Shown here in pieces: positions 11,800 to 23,335 of a stretch of 64,000 nucleotides of DNA (positions are counted from its first letter, which is position 1; each line of letters starts with the position of its first letter). The stretch spans positions 3,629,175 through 3,693,174 of the forward strand of contig JAJHZJ010000699.1 of NCBI GenBank assembly GCA_023548195.1, written 5' to 3'. Under the pieces are notes generated by a model, which was not told the origin of the DNA, made no database searches, and worked only from the letters and a program-made list of their open reading frames with translations. This stretch comes from Bettongia penicillata ogilbyi (lineage: Eukaryota; Chordata; Mammalia; Diprotodontia; Potoroidae). Position numbers and translations under genes: made by a program.

Positions 11800-13968
11800 A
11801 AAATGGATTAAGTAATCCAGTAAAATACAAAAATAGTGACAGATTGGCTAAGAAAACCAAACTCTATGATCAACTGATTGCAAGAAATACATTCTTATAT
11901 GCAAAAGAAAAGGGAAAGAATGGAGAAAAAATTTACTATGCATCAAGTGTATCCAAAAAAGCAAGAGTTGTGATCATGCTATCTGACAAAGCTAAAACAA
12001 ATATTCAAAAACTAAAAGGAATAAACAAAAAACCCATATTATGCTGAAAAGAATGAAAGACAACAAACCAGTGTTAGTAGTAAACACAATTTGCACTACA
12101 GATTGGGTTTATTATTGGCATACACAATCATTAGTCTCTGAGAGGAAACATTATATGAGCTACAAAAAAACATAAACAGTAAAACAACAGAAATAGGAAA
12201 CTTCAATTACCTACTCTCGGTATTGGTGAAGACAAATAGACAAACAAAATAGAAAATATGAAATTGAATAAATTATGAGAGAAGCTAGAGTTAAAGGATA
12301 TCTTCTAAATGGGACAAGAAAAGAATATGAATATTTATCATCAGCACATGAAACTTTTATAAAACCTGATCATATACTAGATCACAGAGCTATTCAAACA
12401 AATGTAAAAAGGCAAAAACAGTGAATCTTTACACGCTATAACACAATAAAAACAACAATTGGTTCAGGAACCACAAACAAAAGATACAAACCCAAATAAA
12501 TATCAATGAAATGCTAAATAATGAAGAAGAAATCACAGGAAAAATAAACTATTTAAAAAAAACAATATACCAAAATTTCTGGGATGCAACTAAAGTAGTC
12601 CTGAGGGCAAAAAGTATAACCTCACAAATCTACATTAACAAAATAGGAAAAAAAATTAGTACTAATGATCTGGATATGTATTTTTTAAAAAGAAAACCAA
12701 CAAACCTAAAATAAGCACAAAAAAGAGATATTAAAAGGGAAATAGATAATTTGGAAAGAAAACAGAAATTACAAATAAAGCTAAAAATTGATTCTTTGAA
12801 AAGTGTAATAAATTTATAAACCTCTAGTTAATTGGATTAAACAGAAGAGGGCAGAAAATCAAATCAATGAAATGGCAAATAAGCAAGGTTAAATTACAAT
12901 ACTAGAATTAATTAAAAAATTACAAAACTTATGTGCAGTTTTGTGCTAACAAATTGAAAATACAATAGAAATAGAGAAATACATTAAAAAGCATAAAATG
13001 CCCAAATTGTCAGAAGATCCAATAGAGATTTTAAATAATACAATCTCAGAAAAGGAACTACCAAACCAAAAAACTCCTGGTCATTATTAGGGTTTTTTCT
13101 GTCCTGTTGTTAGAAGGTTACTTTTTCCTCCATAAGAAAATTCTTTCAAGCTTTTAAAGAAAAAGTAATAATCATACGTTACAAATTATTCTCAAAAAAT
13201 GAGAAAACACCCAGAATACTACCAGAATGAGACAAATATGTTCCTAATACATAAGCCACAGAAAGATAAAACAGAAAGAAACCTATAGATCAATATTGCT
13301 CATGAACATTGACTTGAACTTTTTAAACAAAATCCTATCAAACAAACTTCAGTGATTTATTTATTCAAGGAACCATTCATCATGACCAAGTGGATTTATA
13401 CCAGGGATGCAGGCATGGTTCAATATTAAGAAAACAATCAACATGGTCACAATACAAAACCAAAACATCCAAAATTCAATGATCATATCAGTAGATTCAG
13501 AAAAAGCCTTTGACAAGCTCGTTTATGCTAAAAACCCTACCATAGGGGTTTTTAATCATCTATCTAAATCCCAAAACAAGCATCATATGCAATGGGCATA
13601 CAGTAGAAACATTTCTAATAAATATGGGCATGAAGTAAAGATGCCCACTCTCCCCTCTATTATTTGATATGGTTCTGAAAATGTTAAAAGGAGCAGTAAG
13701 ACAAGAGAAAGAAATTAAGGCATAAAGATAGGTAAAGATCAGATAATACTATCCCTGTTTGCTGATGATATGGAAAATCCTAGGGTATCCAAAGATATTA
13801 ACTGAGAAAACTAATAGTTTCAACAAAGTTGCAGGTTACAAAATAAATCCTCAAAAATCAACAGTATTTCTATATAATAATAACAAAATAGAAGCAAAAA
13901 TAAAAAGAGAAATTACAAATAATTACAAGATACATAAAGTATCTGACCTACCAAAACATACAAAAATA
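11800..13968 (+). pseudogene. L1 ORF2: endonuclease and reverse transcriptase, decayed
   Basis: The endonuclease part is recognisable at 11,844-12,040, where an open frame reads YYASSVSKKARVVIMLSDKA, matching the AP-endonuclease segment of L1 ORF2. The reverse transcriptase follows: a [18 protein letters not shown] block at about 13,390-13,440, [11 protein letters not shown] at 13,492-13,520 and LFADDME at 13,754-13,772, so the catalytic aspartates are still encoded. Several frameshifts and stops separate these blocks. A SINE interrupts the frame at 13,969 and the L1 resumes at 14,213. Confidence 0.85.
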
Positions 13969-14212
13969 TTCAGTCCTGTCCAATTCTTCATGATCCCATT
14001 AGAGGTTTTCCTGGCAAAGATACCAGAGTGTTTGCCATTTCCTTTTCCAGCTCATTTTACAGATGAGGAACCTGAGGCAAATGTGGTTAAGTAATTTTCC
14101 AAAGGTTAGTCAGCTGGTAAATGTCTAAGGCCAGATTTGAACTCAAGAATATGAGTCTTCTTGACTCCAGGCTCAGCACTCTATCCACTGTGCCACCTAG
14201 CTGTCCACAAAA
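13969..14212 (-). mobile_element. Marsupial CORE-SINE inside L1 ORF2
   Basis: Read on the minus strand it has a tRNA-like head (GGACAGCTAGGTGGCACAGT), a core with a GTAAAATGAGCTGGAAAAGG box and a tail near 'GGGATCATGAAGAATTGGAC'. It is nearly complete and splits an L1 ORF2, so it is younger than that L1. The head is tRNA-derived, but this is not a functional tRNA gene. Confidence 0.9.
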
Positions 14213-14423
14213 GACATAGAGGTATGCAATCACAAAATGCTACTTTAAAAAAAGAGAACAATTTAAATAGATGAAGGAATATTCAGTGCTCATGGCTAGG
14301 CCATACTACCATAGTAAAAATAATGATACTACCTAAATTAATTTACACTTCTAATGCTATAACAATTAAATTACCAAAAAAATACTTTACAAAGCTTGGT
14401 TAAATGACTTATAAAATTCATTT
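14213..14423 (+). pseudogene. L1 ORF2 C-terminal continuation
   Basis: It continues the L1 of 11.8-13.97 kb after the SINE. The block 'ACTACCTAAATTAATTTACA ...' and the end 'AAAATTCATTTGG' match the equivalent segment at 5.2 kb and 59.4 kb. It is cut by the 5' end of half-L1 copy B. Confidence 0.75.
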
Positions 14424-15081
14424 GGGGAGGAGGAGCCAAGATGGTGGAGTAGAAAGACTCACGTATGCTAGCTCCGAACACACAGCCCATAAATTACCTA
14501 TAAAAAGAACTTCCAAAGGGTTCTGGAGCAGTGGAAGCCACACAGCAATGGAGTGGAGGAGATTTCTGCTCCAGAGAGCCCTGAAAAACTGTCACCAAAG
14601 CTCCATCACACACTGGACCAGGAGCAAAGCCCAGGCCCACCTTGGCCTTGCTGCACTGAGAGGAGCAGATCCGAGCAGGCTTCAGGGACAGAATCTCCAG
14701 TGGCCGTGAAGGTCCTCCACCCACAGCTGCTACAGGTCAGTGAGAGACCCTATCTGGCTGACTGAGAGGGGAACGGGGTGTCTCCATAACTCAGGCCCCC
14801 TTGGGAGGAAGTGGTGGGGGAGGCAGCAGACAGAAGCTCCCAAAGCTGGCAGGAGCTCGGATCTGTTACTGAAGGTCTCCACATAAACCCCCTGAGGGAA
14901 CTGAGCCTGGGTGGTGGCCCTGACCCCACCTGAGAACCTGAATTTAATCTTACACTGAATAGTAGCCCCACCCCCCTCTGAAAGCCCTGAGACTGGGGAG
15001 CAGCATTTGAATCTCAGACCCCAAGCACTAGTGAGGCAGGGGTGGAGGGGAATCTCAGAAGTAAAGTAACTGGCTGGGAAA

Positions 15082-16182
15082 ATGCCCAGAAAAGGGGAAA
15101 AAAATAAGACCCTAGAACGTTACTTTCTTGGTGAACAGATATTTCCTCCTTTCATTTCTGATGAGGAAGAACAATGCTTACCATCAGGGAAAGACATAGA
15201 AGTCAAGGTCTCTGTATCCCAAACATCCAAAATAGATATCCAATGGGCTCGGGCCATGGAAGAGCTCAAAAAGGATTTTGAAAATCCAGTTAGACAGGTG
15301 GAGGAAAAACTGGGAAGAGAAATGAGAGAGATGCAAGAAAAGCATGAAAAACGGGTCAATACCTTGGTAAAGGAGACCCAAAAAAATGCTGAAGAAAATA
15401 ACACCTTGAAAAATAGGCTCACTCAATTGGCAAAAGAGGTTCAAAAAGCCAATGAGGAGAAGAATGCTTTCAAAAGCAGAATTAGCCAAATGGAAAAAGA
15501 GGTTCAAAAGCTCACTGAAGAAAACAGTTCTCTCAAAATTAGAATGGAACAGATGGAGGCTAATGACTTTCTGAGAAACCAAGAAATCACAAAACAAAAC
15601 CAAAAGAATGAAAAAATGGAAGAGAATGTGAAATATCACATGGGGAAAACAACTGACCTGGAAAATAGATCCAGGAGAGACAATTTAAAAATTATGGGAC
15701 TACCTGAAAGCCATGATCAAAAAAGGAGCCTAGACATCATCTTTCATGAAATTATCAAGGAAAACTGCCCTGACATTCTACAACCAGAGGGCAAAATAAG
15801 TATTGAAGGAATCCATCGATCACTGCCTGAAAGAGATCCAAAAAGAGAAACTCCTAGGAACATTGTGGCCAAATTCCAGAGTTCCTTGGTCAAGGAGGAA
15901 ATACTGCAAACAGCTAGAAAGAAACAATTCAAGTATTGTGGAAATACAATCAGGATAACACAAGATCTAGCAGCTTCCACATTAAGGGATCGAAGGGCGT
16001 GGAATAGGATATTCCAGAAGTCAAAGGAACTAGGACTCAAACCAAGAATCACCTACCCAGCAAAACTGAGTAGAATACTTCAGGGGAAAATATGGGCTTT
16101 CAATGAAACAGAGGACTTTCAAGCATTCTTGATGAAAAGACCAGAGCTGAAAAGAAAATTTGACTTTCAAACACAAGAATGA
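15082..16182 (+). CDS. L1 ORF1p (half-L1 copy B), intact 366 codons
   Basis: An uninterrupted ORF1 that binds L1-type RNA as a chaperone in cytoplasmic particles. Residues 1-60 are a basic then acidic, low-complexity head (MPRKGEKNKT). Residues about 60-195 are a heptad-rich coiled coil (EEKLGREMREMQEKHEK onward). Residues 198-295 are the RRM-like domain, opening with RRDNLKIMGLPES. Residues about 296-366 form the C-terminal domain with the conserved PRITYPAKLS block. The start is the first ATG after the 5'UTR and is shared with copies A and C. The long open frame in non-coding surroundings suggests a fairly recent insertion. Expression cannot be judged from sequence. Confidence 0.9.
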   Translation: MPRKGEKNKTLERYFLGEQIFPPFISDEEEQCLPSGKDIEVKVSVSQTSKIDIQWARAMEELKKDFENPVRQVEEKLGREMREMQEKHEKRVNTLVKETQKNAEENNTLKNRLTQLAKEVQKANEEKNAFKSRISQMEKEVQKLTEENSSLKIRMEQMEANDFLRNQEITKQNQKNEKMEENVKYHMGKTTDLENRSRRDNLKIMGLPESHDQKRSLDIIFHEIIKENCPDILQPEGKISIEGIHRSLPERDPKRETPRNIVAKFQSSLVKEEILQTARKKQFKYCGNTIRITQDLAASTLRDRRAWNRIFQKSKELGLKPRITYPAKLSRILQGKIWAFNETEDFQAFLMKRPELKRKFDFQTQE

Positions 16183-16317
16183 GAAGAAGCATGAAAAAGT
16201 AAACAGCAAAGAGAAGTCATAAGGGACTTACCAAAGTTGAACTGTTTACATTCCTTCATGGAAAGACAATTATTTGTAACTCTTGAAACTTTTCAGTATC
16301 TGGGTAGTTGGTGGGAT

Positions 16318-16390
16318 TACACATACACACACACACACATATGCATGCACACACACATACACACATGCACGCACACACAGAGACAGAGAG
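16318..16390. repeat. CA-rich microsatellite in half-L1 3'UTR
   Basis: An imperfect (CA)n with ATGC and ATAC interruptions follows GGTGGGATTACA. Equivalent repeats lie at 7,241-7,312 (copy A) and 50,492-50,566 (copy C), so the microsatellite belongs to the element. Confidence 0.9.
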
Positions 16391-17220
16391 CACAGAGTGA
16401 ATTTAATAGGATGGGATCATATCTTTAAAAAATTAAGGTAAATGTATAAGAGAAATGTATTGGGAGGAGAGAGGGTGAAATGGAATGGGGCAAATTATCT
16501 CTCATAGAAGAGTCAAGCAGGAGACTTTTTAGTGGAGGGAAAAAGAAGAGCTGAGGAAAAAAAACATGAAGTTTACTCTCATCACATTCAACTAAAGGAA
16601 GGAATAAAGTACACACTCTTTTTGGTATTAAAACCTGTCTTACAATACAGGAAAGTGGGGGGAAGAAGATAAGCAGGGTGGTGGGGATGATGGAAGGGAG
16701 GGCAATGGGAGGAGGGAGCAATTTGAAGTCAACACTCTTGGGGAGGGACAGGATCAAAAGACAGAATAGAAACAATGGGGGGCAGGATAGGATGGAGGGA
16801 AATACAGTTAGTCTTACACAACATGACTATTATGGAAGTCATTTGCAAAACTACACAGATATGGCCTATATTGAATTGCCTGCCTTCCCAAAGGGAATGG
16901 GTGGGGAGGGAGGGATGGGGAGAATTTGGAACTCAAAGTTTTAGGAACAACAGTTGAGTATTGTTCTTGCTACTAGGACATAAGAAATACAGTTAATGGG
17001 GAATAGAAAGTCATCTGGCCCTACAGGACAAAAGAGAAGATGGGGACAAGAGAAGGGAGGGAGGATAGAAGAGAGGGCAGATTGGTGATAGGGGACATTA
17101 GAATGCTCAGTGTATTGGGGTGGGGGGAGGGGACAAATGGGGAGAAAATTTGGGACCCAAAATTTTGTGGAAATGAATGTAAAAAGTTAAATAAATAAAT
17201 TTAAAATTAAAAAAAAGAAA

Positions 17221-18439
17221 GGGAGTCATTGTATAAAGTAATTAGACATAAGACAGCCAATTATTTTCTCTGCCAAAACAAAACAAAAAAAGAGCATGTA
17301 CTGACAGGTATTTAAAGAACAAGTTTTTGTTTTCCCCTCTGTTCTATAATTTTTTTTTACCCTTTCCTTTATAGAAGTCCATATCTCTTGGGAAGTCAGG
17401 ACATGACTTGGACTCAGCCTCCTGTTCATGATTATATCCACTTGTAGTAGCCATAGAAAACTGCTTCCAGTCAGCACTGACTGAGCAACCTTGGAATTCC
17501 TGAACTCAACTGAAGTACCAAGGACACATTGGATCACCCTCAGAATGACTTGCATTCAAAGAAAATGCAAAACACAAGAAGAAACGAAGACTTTGAGATC
17601 CAATCTCAGGTTCACCCAAGCTAGTACAAATTCTCAAACATGTGAAGGCTGTAACCCTTGCTTCTAGGATGGAGGGGAAGATGACTTCCCCTCTGACTTC
17701 CCTATGAGATGTCTAAAGGAGAGCTGTACTGAGTCCCAAACCACATGCTCAAAAGAGTGGCAGAAGAGAGCAAGGGCAAATGGCATCTCCTTTTTAAAAA
17801 TCTAATGGGTGGTTGGCTCTTCCTGGCTGAGCCAACTGTCCTTGATGCAGCCCTCTCCCCTGCTACCACCACAGGAGCTCAGTAATTGGTGCACAGTCTC
17901 CAAGTCCTTCGGTGTTAAATATGAATCCCTGGAAATGCTCCAAAGAATTCAGCTCTTCTCCAGGCATGCCCTATGGGATATTCTTTAACCAGAGAAGACT
18001 AGGATTACCCCCATTACGATTTTTAAAAGACTGTCATACTAATAAAACTGAGCCATTTTATTTATAGAGGTGATTAGCACATGATTTGTTAAAAGTCACT
18101 ATGTGAAATGATGATTCTTCCAACTACGTTAAAAAAAAGTCTGGATTTCACAGTAGGATTACAGGTTTATAAAATATTTCATAGACCATTCAGATCAAGA
18201 AATTTTCACTGAAATATTAATGTTAGAAAGAGAGCTTTGCACACAGAATTCTATGACTGGGTTAGAGCTAAGAGGTCTTTTTCTTTGTTTTTGTTTTTAA
18301 TGCTAGAAAAATTGAAAAAAACTATTATTAGGTAAACTGATTCCACTGCTGCTTCCAGTGAGAAGATGACCCTATGACCTGGGTCACCTGTGTGCAGAGC
18401 TGTGACTCCAGCTCCCAGTGTATGCACACCGGCTGCTTC
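17221..18439. other. Unassigned sequence
   Basis: No recognised gene or repeat. A minus-strand frame at 17,226-17,555 has no recognisable domain and I treat it as chance. Confidence 0.4.
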
Positions 18440-18960
18440 ATCACTTGCCCGTTGCCTCATGTCTTTGAGATAGGTAAAAATGACAAAATGATATGGGTGA
18501 TGTCTTTTGATTCATGTGTAAGCTGGATTTAAGTGAGGCAGAGTTACATGAAGTCTTCAGTCTCTCTCTTCCAGAGTCATCACAGTGCAGTGGCAGGACA
18601 AAGTCAAGACTGATGATGGCTCAAGATGCATTTGATGACCTTGGTGTTTCCAATGTCTAACCAAGTGCTCCATAGCACATGCTTCTGCTGCCTTCAAAGC
18701 TGTTGGAACAAATTGTTCTCATCCACCATTCCACCAGGGGAAGTCTTCACATGCTTGGGGTAGACATCCCCCTAACTCACTGGATGGGTTTGAGACCCCT
18801 CGGTTACCTTCAACCTGGTTTAGTTCATCTGCCAAAATAGTTTACTTGCGTGTGGCCACTGTGCATGCTACAGCTTCTTGGAGACACAGGTGAGAGTTAG
18901 GTGGATCAGGTAGACACCAAAGGTAGAAAGTAACCCAGAAAAGAGCTCAACCACCTTCAC
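18440..18960 (+). repeat. Possible marsupial interspersed repeat
   Basis: The GC content is higher than the surroundings and the text (for example near 18,735-18,830) resembles interspersed repeat sequence rather than unique DNA. I cannot name the family. A BLAST against any marsupial genome would show many hits if this is right. There is no open frame of note. Confidence 0.3.
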
Positions 18961-19149
18961 ATCAGACCTACTAGTGTTTCCTGAACACACCCTACACTCC
19001 AATTTAAGAACTGTCACATCTTATTAAAAACATCTAAGATTAGAGGAGATAAAGTTGAATGAGATATTGCTCAAGGACAGCCACAATACCATTGACAACT
19101 CCAAGATTCTGGGAGGAGGAAAAAAGGAAGCCATCTATAGGATTGGGTA

Positions 19150-19310
19150 GGTCATCTTCGCTCTTCTACTTACTGTGTAATTATGGGCAAGTGACTTAAC
19201 TTCTCTGAACCTCAGCTTCTCCATCTGATATTGACTTGTTTTGAGGAAATGAGGAAAGTGTTGTGTGTAACTTTAAAGCATTATATAAATGGATATCTAT
19301 ACATACACAT
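19150..19310 (+). repeat. MIR-type CORE-SINE fragment
   Basis: The core 'ACTGTGTAATTATGGGCAAG' and 'TTAACTTCTCTGAACCTCAG' are followed by 'AAAGCATTATATAAATG'. It is diverged and lacks the tRNA head. Confidence 0.7.
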
Positions 19311-19689
19311 GCTTTACTATTAGTGTCATCGCCTATGAACGTTTCAAAAGAAAACATGAATAAGATCTATATGACAAGATGTAGAGGAACTGCAATTTGT
19401 GTCCTTGAGAAAAAATATTCACATCAATGAAATAAGAGCAAAAAACATAAAATATTCTCTTCCTCTTCTGTTTCTGTCTCATTAACAAAATGTCGCTGGG
19501 CATAGCTTGTGCGTAAATATTTAAATACTTTACAATCCTCTTTCAGAGAAAAACATGGCTAGAGAAAAAGATCTGTAAAACCATTAACAAGTAATCAGTA
19601 ATTTCCATTCATTGGTCGAGATCGCCACCTCTTGGTAAGAAGCAAGAATATTAAGGCACAGATTCAACTATAGCAAAAAAAGGATAAGT

Positions 19690-19870
19690 GTTTAGCAAAA
19701 TCCATCTCAGAATCTCAGAGAGACCTCAGAGGTCACCTAATCTCACCGACACTCAAACAGGAATCTCCCCTACAACATGCTGCGCCTGCCTCGTTGAAGG
19801 CATCATCCAATCTTTGAGGATTTCTATTGAAATCTTACATTCTCATTTTCCTCCTGATCAAAATCATCTG
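19690..19870 (-). repeat. CR1-like LINE 3'-end fragment
   Basis: On the minus strand the text runs toward a 'GAGGTCTCTCTGAGATTCTGAGA' type ending, the pattern seen at the 3' ends of CR1-family LINEs. The same family occurs on the plus strand at 52.2-52.68 kb. Confidence 0.45.
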
Positions 19871-20899
19871 TGTCTTCAGAATTCATTGTTGAAAATTTCC
19901 TTTCCCTCTTGGGCCAACTTCCCTGTAGATTTTTCCTCCTGACTTTTTGGACTCTTCTCATCCTAAATCTGTAGGTTAAATCAGACTACCAGTTTCTTTG
20001 TCCATTATGAATTCTAAGGTAGAATGATCCCTTCCTCCCAAAACTCCCACCATTTTAACTTCAGCAACCTTCTTGTTAAGGTCCAGTATTCCTTATTGCT
20101 TCCTTAACTGCCACCCTTGTTACATTTTGAAAATTAAGTTATTATGAATTTGAAGTTAAGATTTTAATGAGTTATTTTGCATATGGGATGTGCCAATAGT
20201 TTAAGTCTCCCATAAGTAATCTCTCTCTCAAACTTTTTGTCAGCTTTCCTTCTGTTCAGATGATCTAACAAATACTCCAAAGACAATTTTGCTCCAAAGA
20301 CATACTGCCTTCATATTTTGGTTTGAAGCTTTCAGAAGAACAATATGTATAAAACAGCTACAAATGTAGAACAAGCCTTTTATCTATCAGCCATGATAGT
20401 GCTTGTCAGAGAATCCCACCAATTCACCAAGAGAAAATAGATAGCTGCAATAGATTTCTTTGTAGCCTTTGCCAAATTCTGGTTCTATTTTGTAAAGCAT
20501 AATATAGTTAGCCAATCTCTTCACATTTAGAAATTGAGTTTTCCATCCATCTGCTAACACGCACAGATATCCCAACATACAGTATGTAACGTATGATACT
20601 AACCCAACATATAATACCAAGCCACCAAACTTGTCTAAAATCCTGACAATAAATTTTGGTTAGCATAGTATCATTTGCTTCAGTCGGTGCTTTTCTCAGC
20701 TAACACTGTAGCTAAGCCTTCTCTTTTCTTGAACTCACTGAGCTTTCTCTCCTGAAAAGGTATTCTTGTACTTCTACTTATATCACTCGGCATCTCCACT
20801 ACTCATTACCCCCAATCCCAAAGCACTGGTCAGGGTGGTAGTCAAAATATTCCTTGCTCTCCATTGTCAATATTCCTTTCCTCCTTCTTTTCACTGAAT
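19871..20899. other. Unassigned sequence with one odd minus-strand frame
   Basis: There is no recognised gene. A minus-strand frame is open from about 20,640 to 20,387 and reads, in part, NYIMLYKIEPEFGKGYKEIY. I do not recognise it; it is discussed as a finding. Confidence 0.4.
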
Positions 20900-21900
20900 T
20901 CTGACTCCCTACTTACGGCATGACCTCTATAACTTTCCAATACTGGTTTCACTTTCACTCAATCTCCCCAACTCATTGGTCAAGGTCATGGAATTGGAAT
21001 ACTATTTGCCCCCCCATTGCCAATTCCAGACTCTTCCTCTTTGATCCTCACTAAGTAACCTCTGCTCCTTCAAAATTCATTCAGTTCCTATTTATCACCC
21101 AAAAAAGTTGTTAGATATATTTATCAACCGCCAAAACATTCTCCTTCCTTCATCAATGATTTCATTCCATGGCTCAAAATCTCTCTCTCCCCTCCCCAAT
21201 TCTTGTACTCATACTGAGGGACTTGAACATATGTAGTTATATCACTTTAAAAACACCCTAACTTCACAGCTCAACTTATTTCCCATGACTATTCTTTTTC
21301 ATATTGCCATCCCCCATTGAAAGTGTTCTATTTCTATGTTCATACTGAAATTCCTTTAACCATTTATAATCGCTCATCATTCCGACCTTTCTAACATCCT
21401 TACCATGATCTCTAATCTCGCCAACTTTTGCTATTTCCCAGGCCATCACATCAGCATTGATGATATTCTTCTCCCTTGGCCATCTTGACCACTTGGTCAA
21501 GTAATGCAAGTCAACGCTATCCTTTTTTCTCACATTCTTTTCTCTTCTTATCCTATAGCTAATTTTGCCCTGCTGAGTCACAGCTGTAGATAAATTCTAC
21601 TGTCTATTGACTTTATCACTATTCACCTACTCCTGAAAAGTCCTGGAAAAAATAACAAAACTGTTAACTGTCCATGCAAATTTGTTACATGATATCAGCT
21701 GAGCCTTCAGCGGAGCAAGGCAATGCTTTTACACCTCCAAAATTGACTCACTATCCCCTCACCACATCAACTTTTCCAAACCTTTTCATTCTTCCCCTTA
21801 GGTCATGTGCCAGAGAAGAGAGAATGGGGTTTTTATGTGTTTTGGCTTTTTTGGCTTTAACTAGGAAAATAGTCACATACCCAGGATCTTAAACAATGGA
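20900..21900 (+). repeat. Ancient LINE remnant (CR1/L2-like), low confidence
   Basis: This is pyrimidine-rich and diverged. The stretch at 21,700-21,790 ('AGCAAGGCAATGCTTTTACA ... AACTTTTCCAAACCTTTTCA') is shared with 36,240-36,305, which leads into a clear L2/CR1-type 3' region. That sharing is the main reason for the call. All frames are broken. Confidence 0.4.
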
Positions 21901-22014
21901 GAAATTGGAGCTCAAGATTTCAGATCAGATGTTGCAACCAGCCCCACAGGGACACTCCAAGAATTCAAAGTCCTAGGATACAAACCTATTGGAGAGGGAA
22001 TGTGGCTTTGGACT

Positions 22015-23335
22015 TAAAAAAATAATAATATTTCATTTTTCCCAATTGTATGTAAATACAATTTTAACATCCCCTTTTTAAAAATTTTGAGTTCTAAATT
22101 CTCTCCCTCCTTTCCTCTCCTCCCCCCTCCCTGAGATAGTAAGCAAATTTACCTAGGTTTTGTACAACCAGGCAACATGTTATTTCCATATTAATCCTGT
22201 TGTGAGAAACTCACAAAAATAAAGTGAAAAACAGTATGCTTCAATCTGCGTTCACACTCCATCAGTTCTTTCTCTGGATGTGGATAGCATTTTTCTTCAT
22301 TAGTTCTTTGGGATTGTCTTGGATCATAGTCTTACTGAGAATAACTAATTCATTCACAATTGATCATTTCACAAGGTTGAAGTTACTGTGTAAAACATTC
22401 TCCTGGTTCTTCTCACTTATCTTTGCATCATTCATTTAAGTCTTTCCAGATTTTTTGAAATAATCCTGCTCATCATTTCTCATAGCACAAGAGTACTCCA
22501 CTGCAATCATATACCACAACTTGGTCAGTCATTCCCCAAATGATGGGCATCCCTTCAATTTCCATTTCTTTGCCACCACAAAAAAAGTTTCTGTAGTGTT
22601 GTACAAATTTGACTTTTTCTCTCTTTCTTTAAACTCTTTGGGATACAGAACTACAAGTGACACTGTTGGATCAAAAGGTACATACAGTTTGATTGCCCTT
22701 TGGGTATATTTCCAAAATGCTCTCCAGAATGGTTGGATGAGTTCACAACTCCAAAACAGTGCATGTGTCCCAATTTTCTTATGTCACTTCCAACATCTAT
22801 CATTTTCCTTTTCTATCATATTAGTCATTCTGATAGGTGTAAGGTGATACCTCAGAGTTATTTAATTTGCATTTCTCTAATCAATAGTGATTCGGATCAT
22901 TTTTATGACTCTTAAGAGTTTTGATTTCTTTGCCTGAAAACTGTCTGTTCATATCCTTTGACAATTTGTCAGTTAGGGAATGACTTATATTCTTATATAT
23001 TTGAGTCAGTTTTCCATCTATTTGAGAAATGAAGCCTTTATCAGAGATGCTGTAAAATTTTCCCCTGCTTTCTGGTTTCCTTCTAATCTTGGCTGCATTG
23101 GTTTTGTTTGTGTAAAACCTTTTTAATATAATCAAAATTATCCATTTTACATCTTGTAATGCTCTTTTGTGTGATCTCTTGTGTGGTCATGAGTACTCCC
23201 CTTTTCCATAGATCTGACAGGTTAACTTTTCCATGTTTTCCTAATTTGCACATGGTATCACCCTTTATGTCTAAATTATGTACCTATTTTGACCTTTTCT
23301 TGGTATGCGGTGTGAGATGTTAGTAGCTTTAGACT
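22015..23335 (-). mobile_element. L1 3' portion (ORF2 C-terminus and 3'UTR)
   Basis: On the minus strand it runs from decayed ORF2 C-terminal text (about 23,335-22,900) into the L1 3'UTR. Several blocks are shared with the plus-strand L1 at 59.9-60.9 kb: 'GGTATCACCTTACACCTATC' at 22,833-22,852, an 'ACTGACCAAGTTGTGGTATA' block near 22,513-22,532, and 'CATCCAGAGAAAGAACTGAT' near 22,262-22,281. It is 5'-truncated. Confidence 0.85.

Larger units (their letters stand above)
14424..17220 (+). mobile_element. Half-L1 copy B (ORF1 intact)
   Basis: The element is about 2.8 kb with the same order as copies A and C: GGAGGAGCCAAGATGG start, 5'UTR, ORF1 (15,082-16,182), CA-rich microsatellite at 16,318-16,390, purine-rich 3'UTR and A-rich end near 17,190-17,220. 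No ORF2 sequence is present. It lies in the 3' part of an L1 ORF2. I could not identify a target duplication. Confidence 0.87.

Noticed and set aside
15184..15639. 151-codon antisense frame opposite half-L1 copy B ORF1 (also 6,074-6,526 opposite copy A and 49,614-49,856 opposite C)
   Set aside because: F/L-rich mirror of the K/E-rich coiled-coil codons on the other strand. It is a composition shadow, not a gene.
16678..16957. Plus-strand G/R-rich frames in the half-L1 3'UTR (also 7,575-7,865 and 50,859-51,125)
   Set aside because: Purine-rich 3'UTR of the element. The frames occur in the 3'UTR of every copy because the element is repeated, not because of coding selection.
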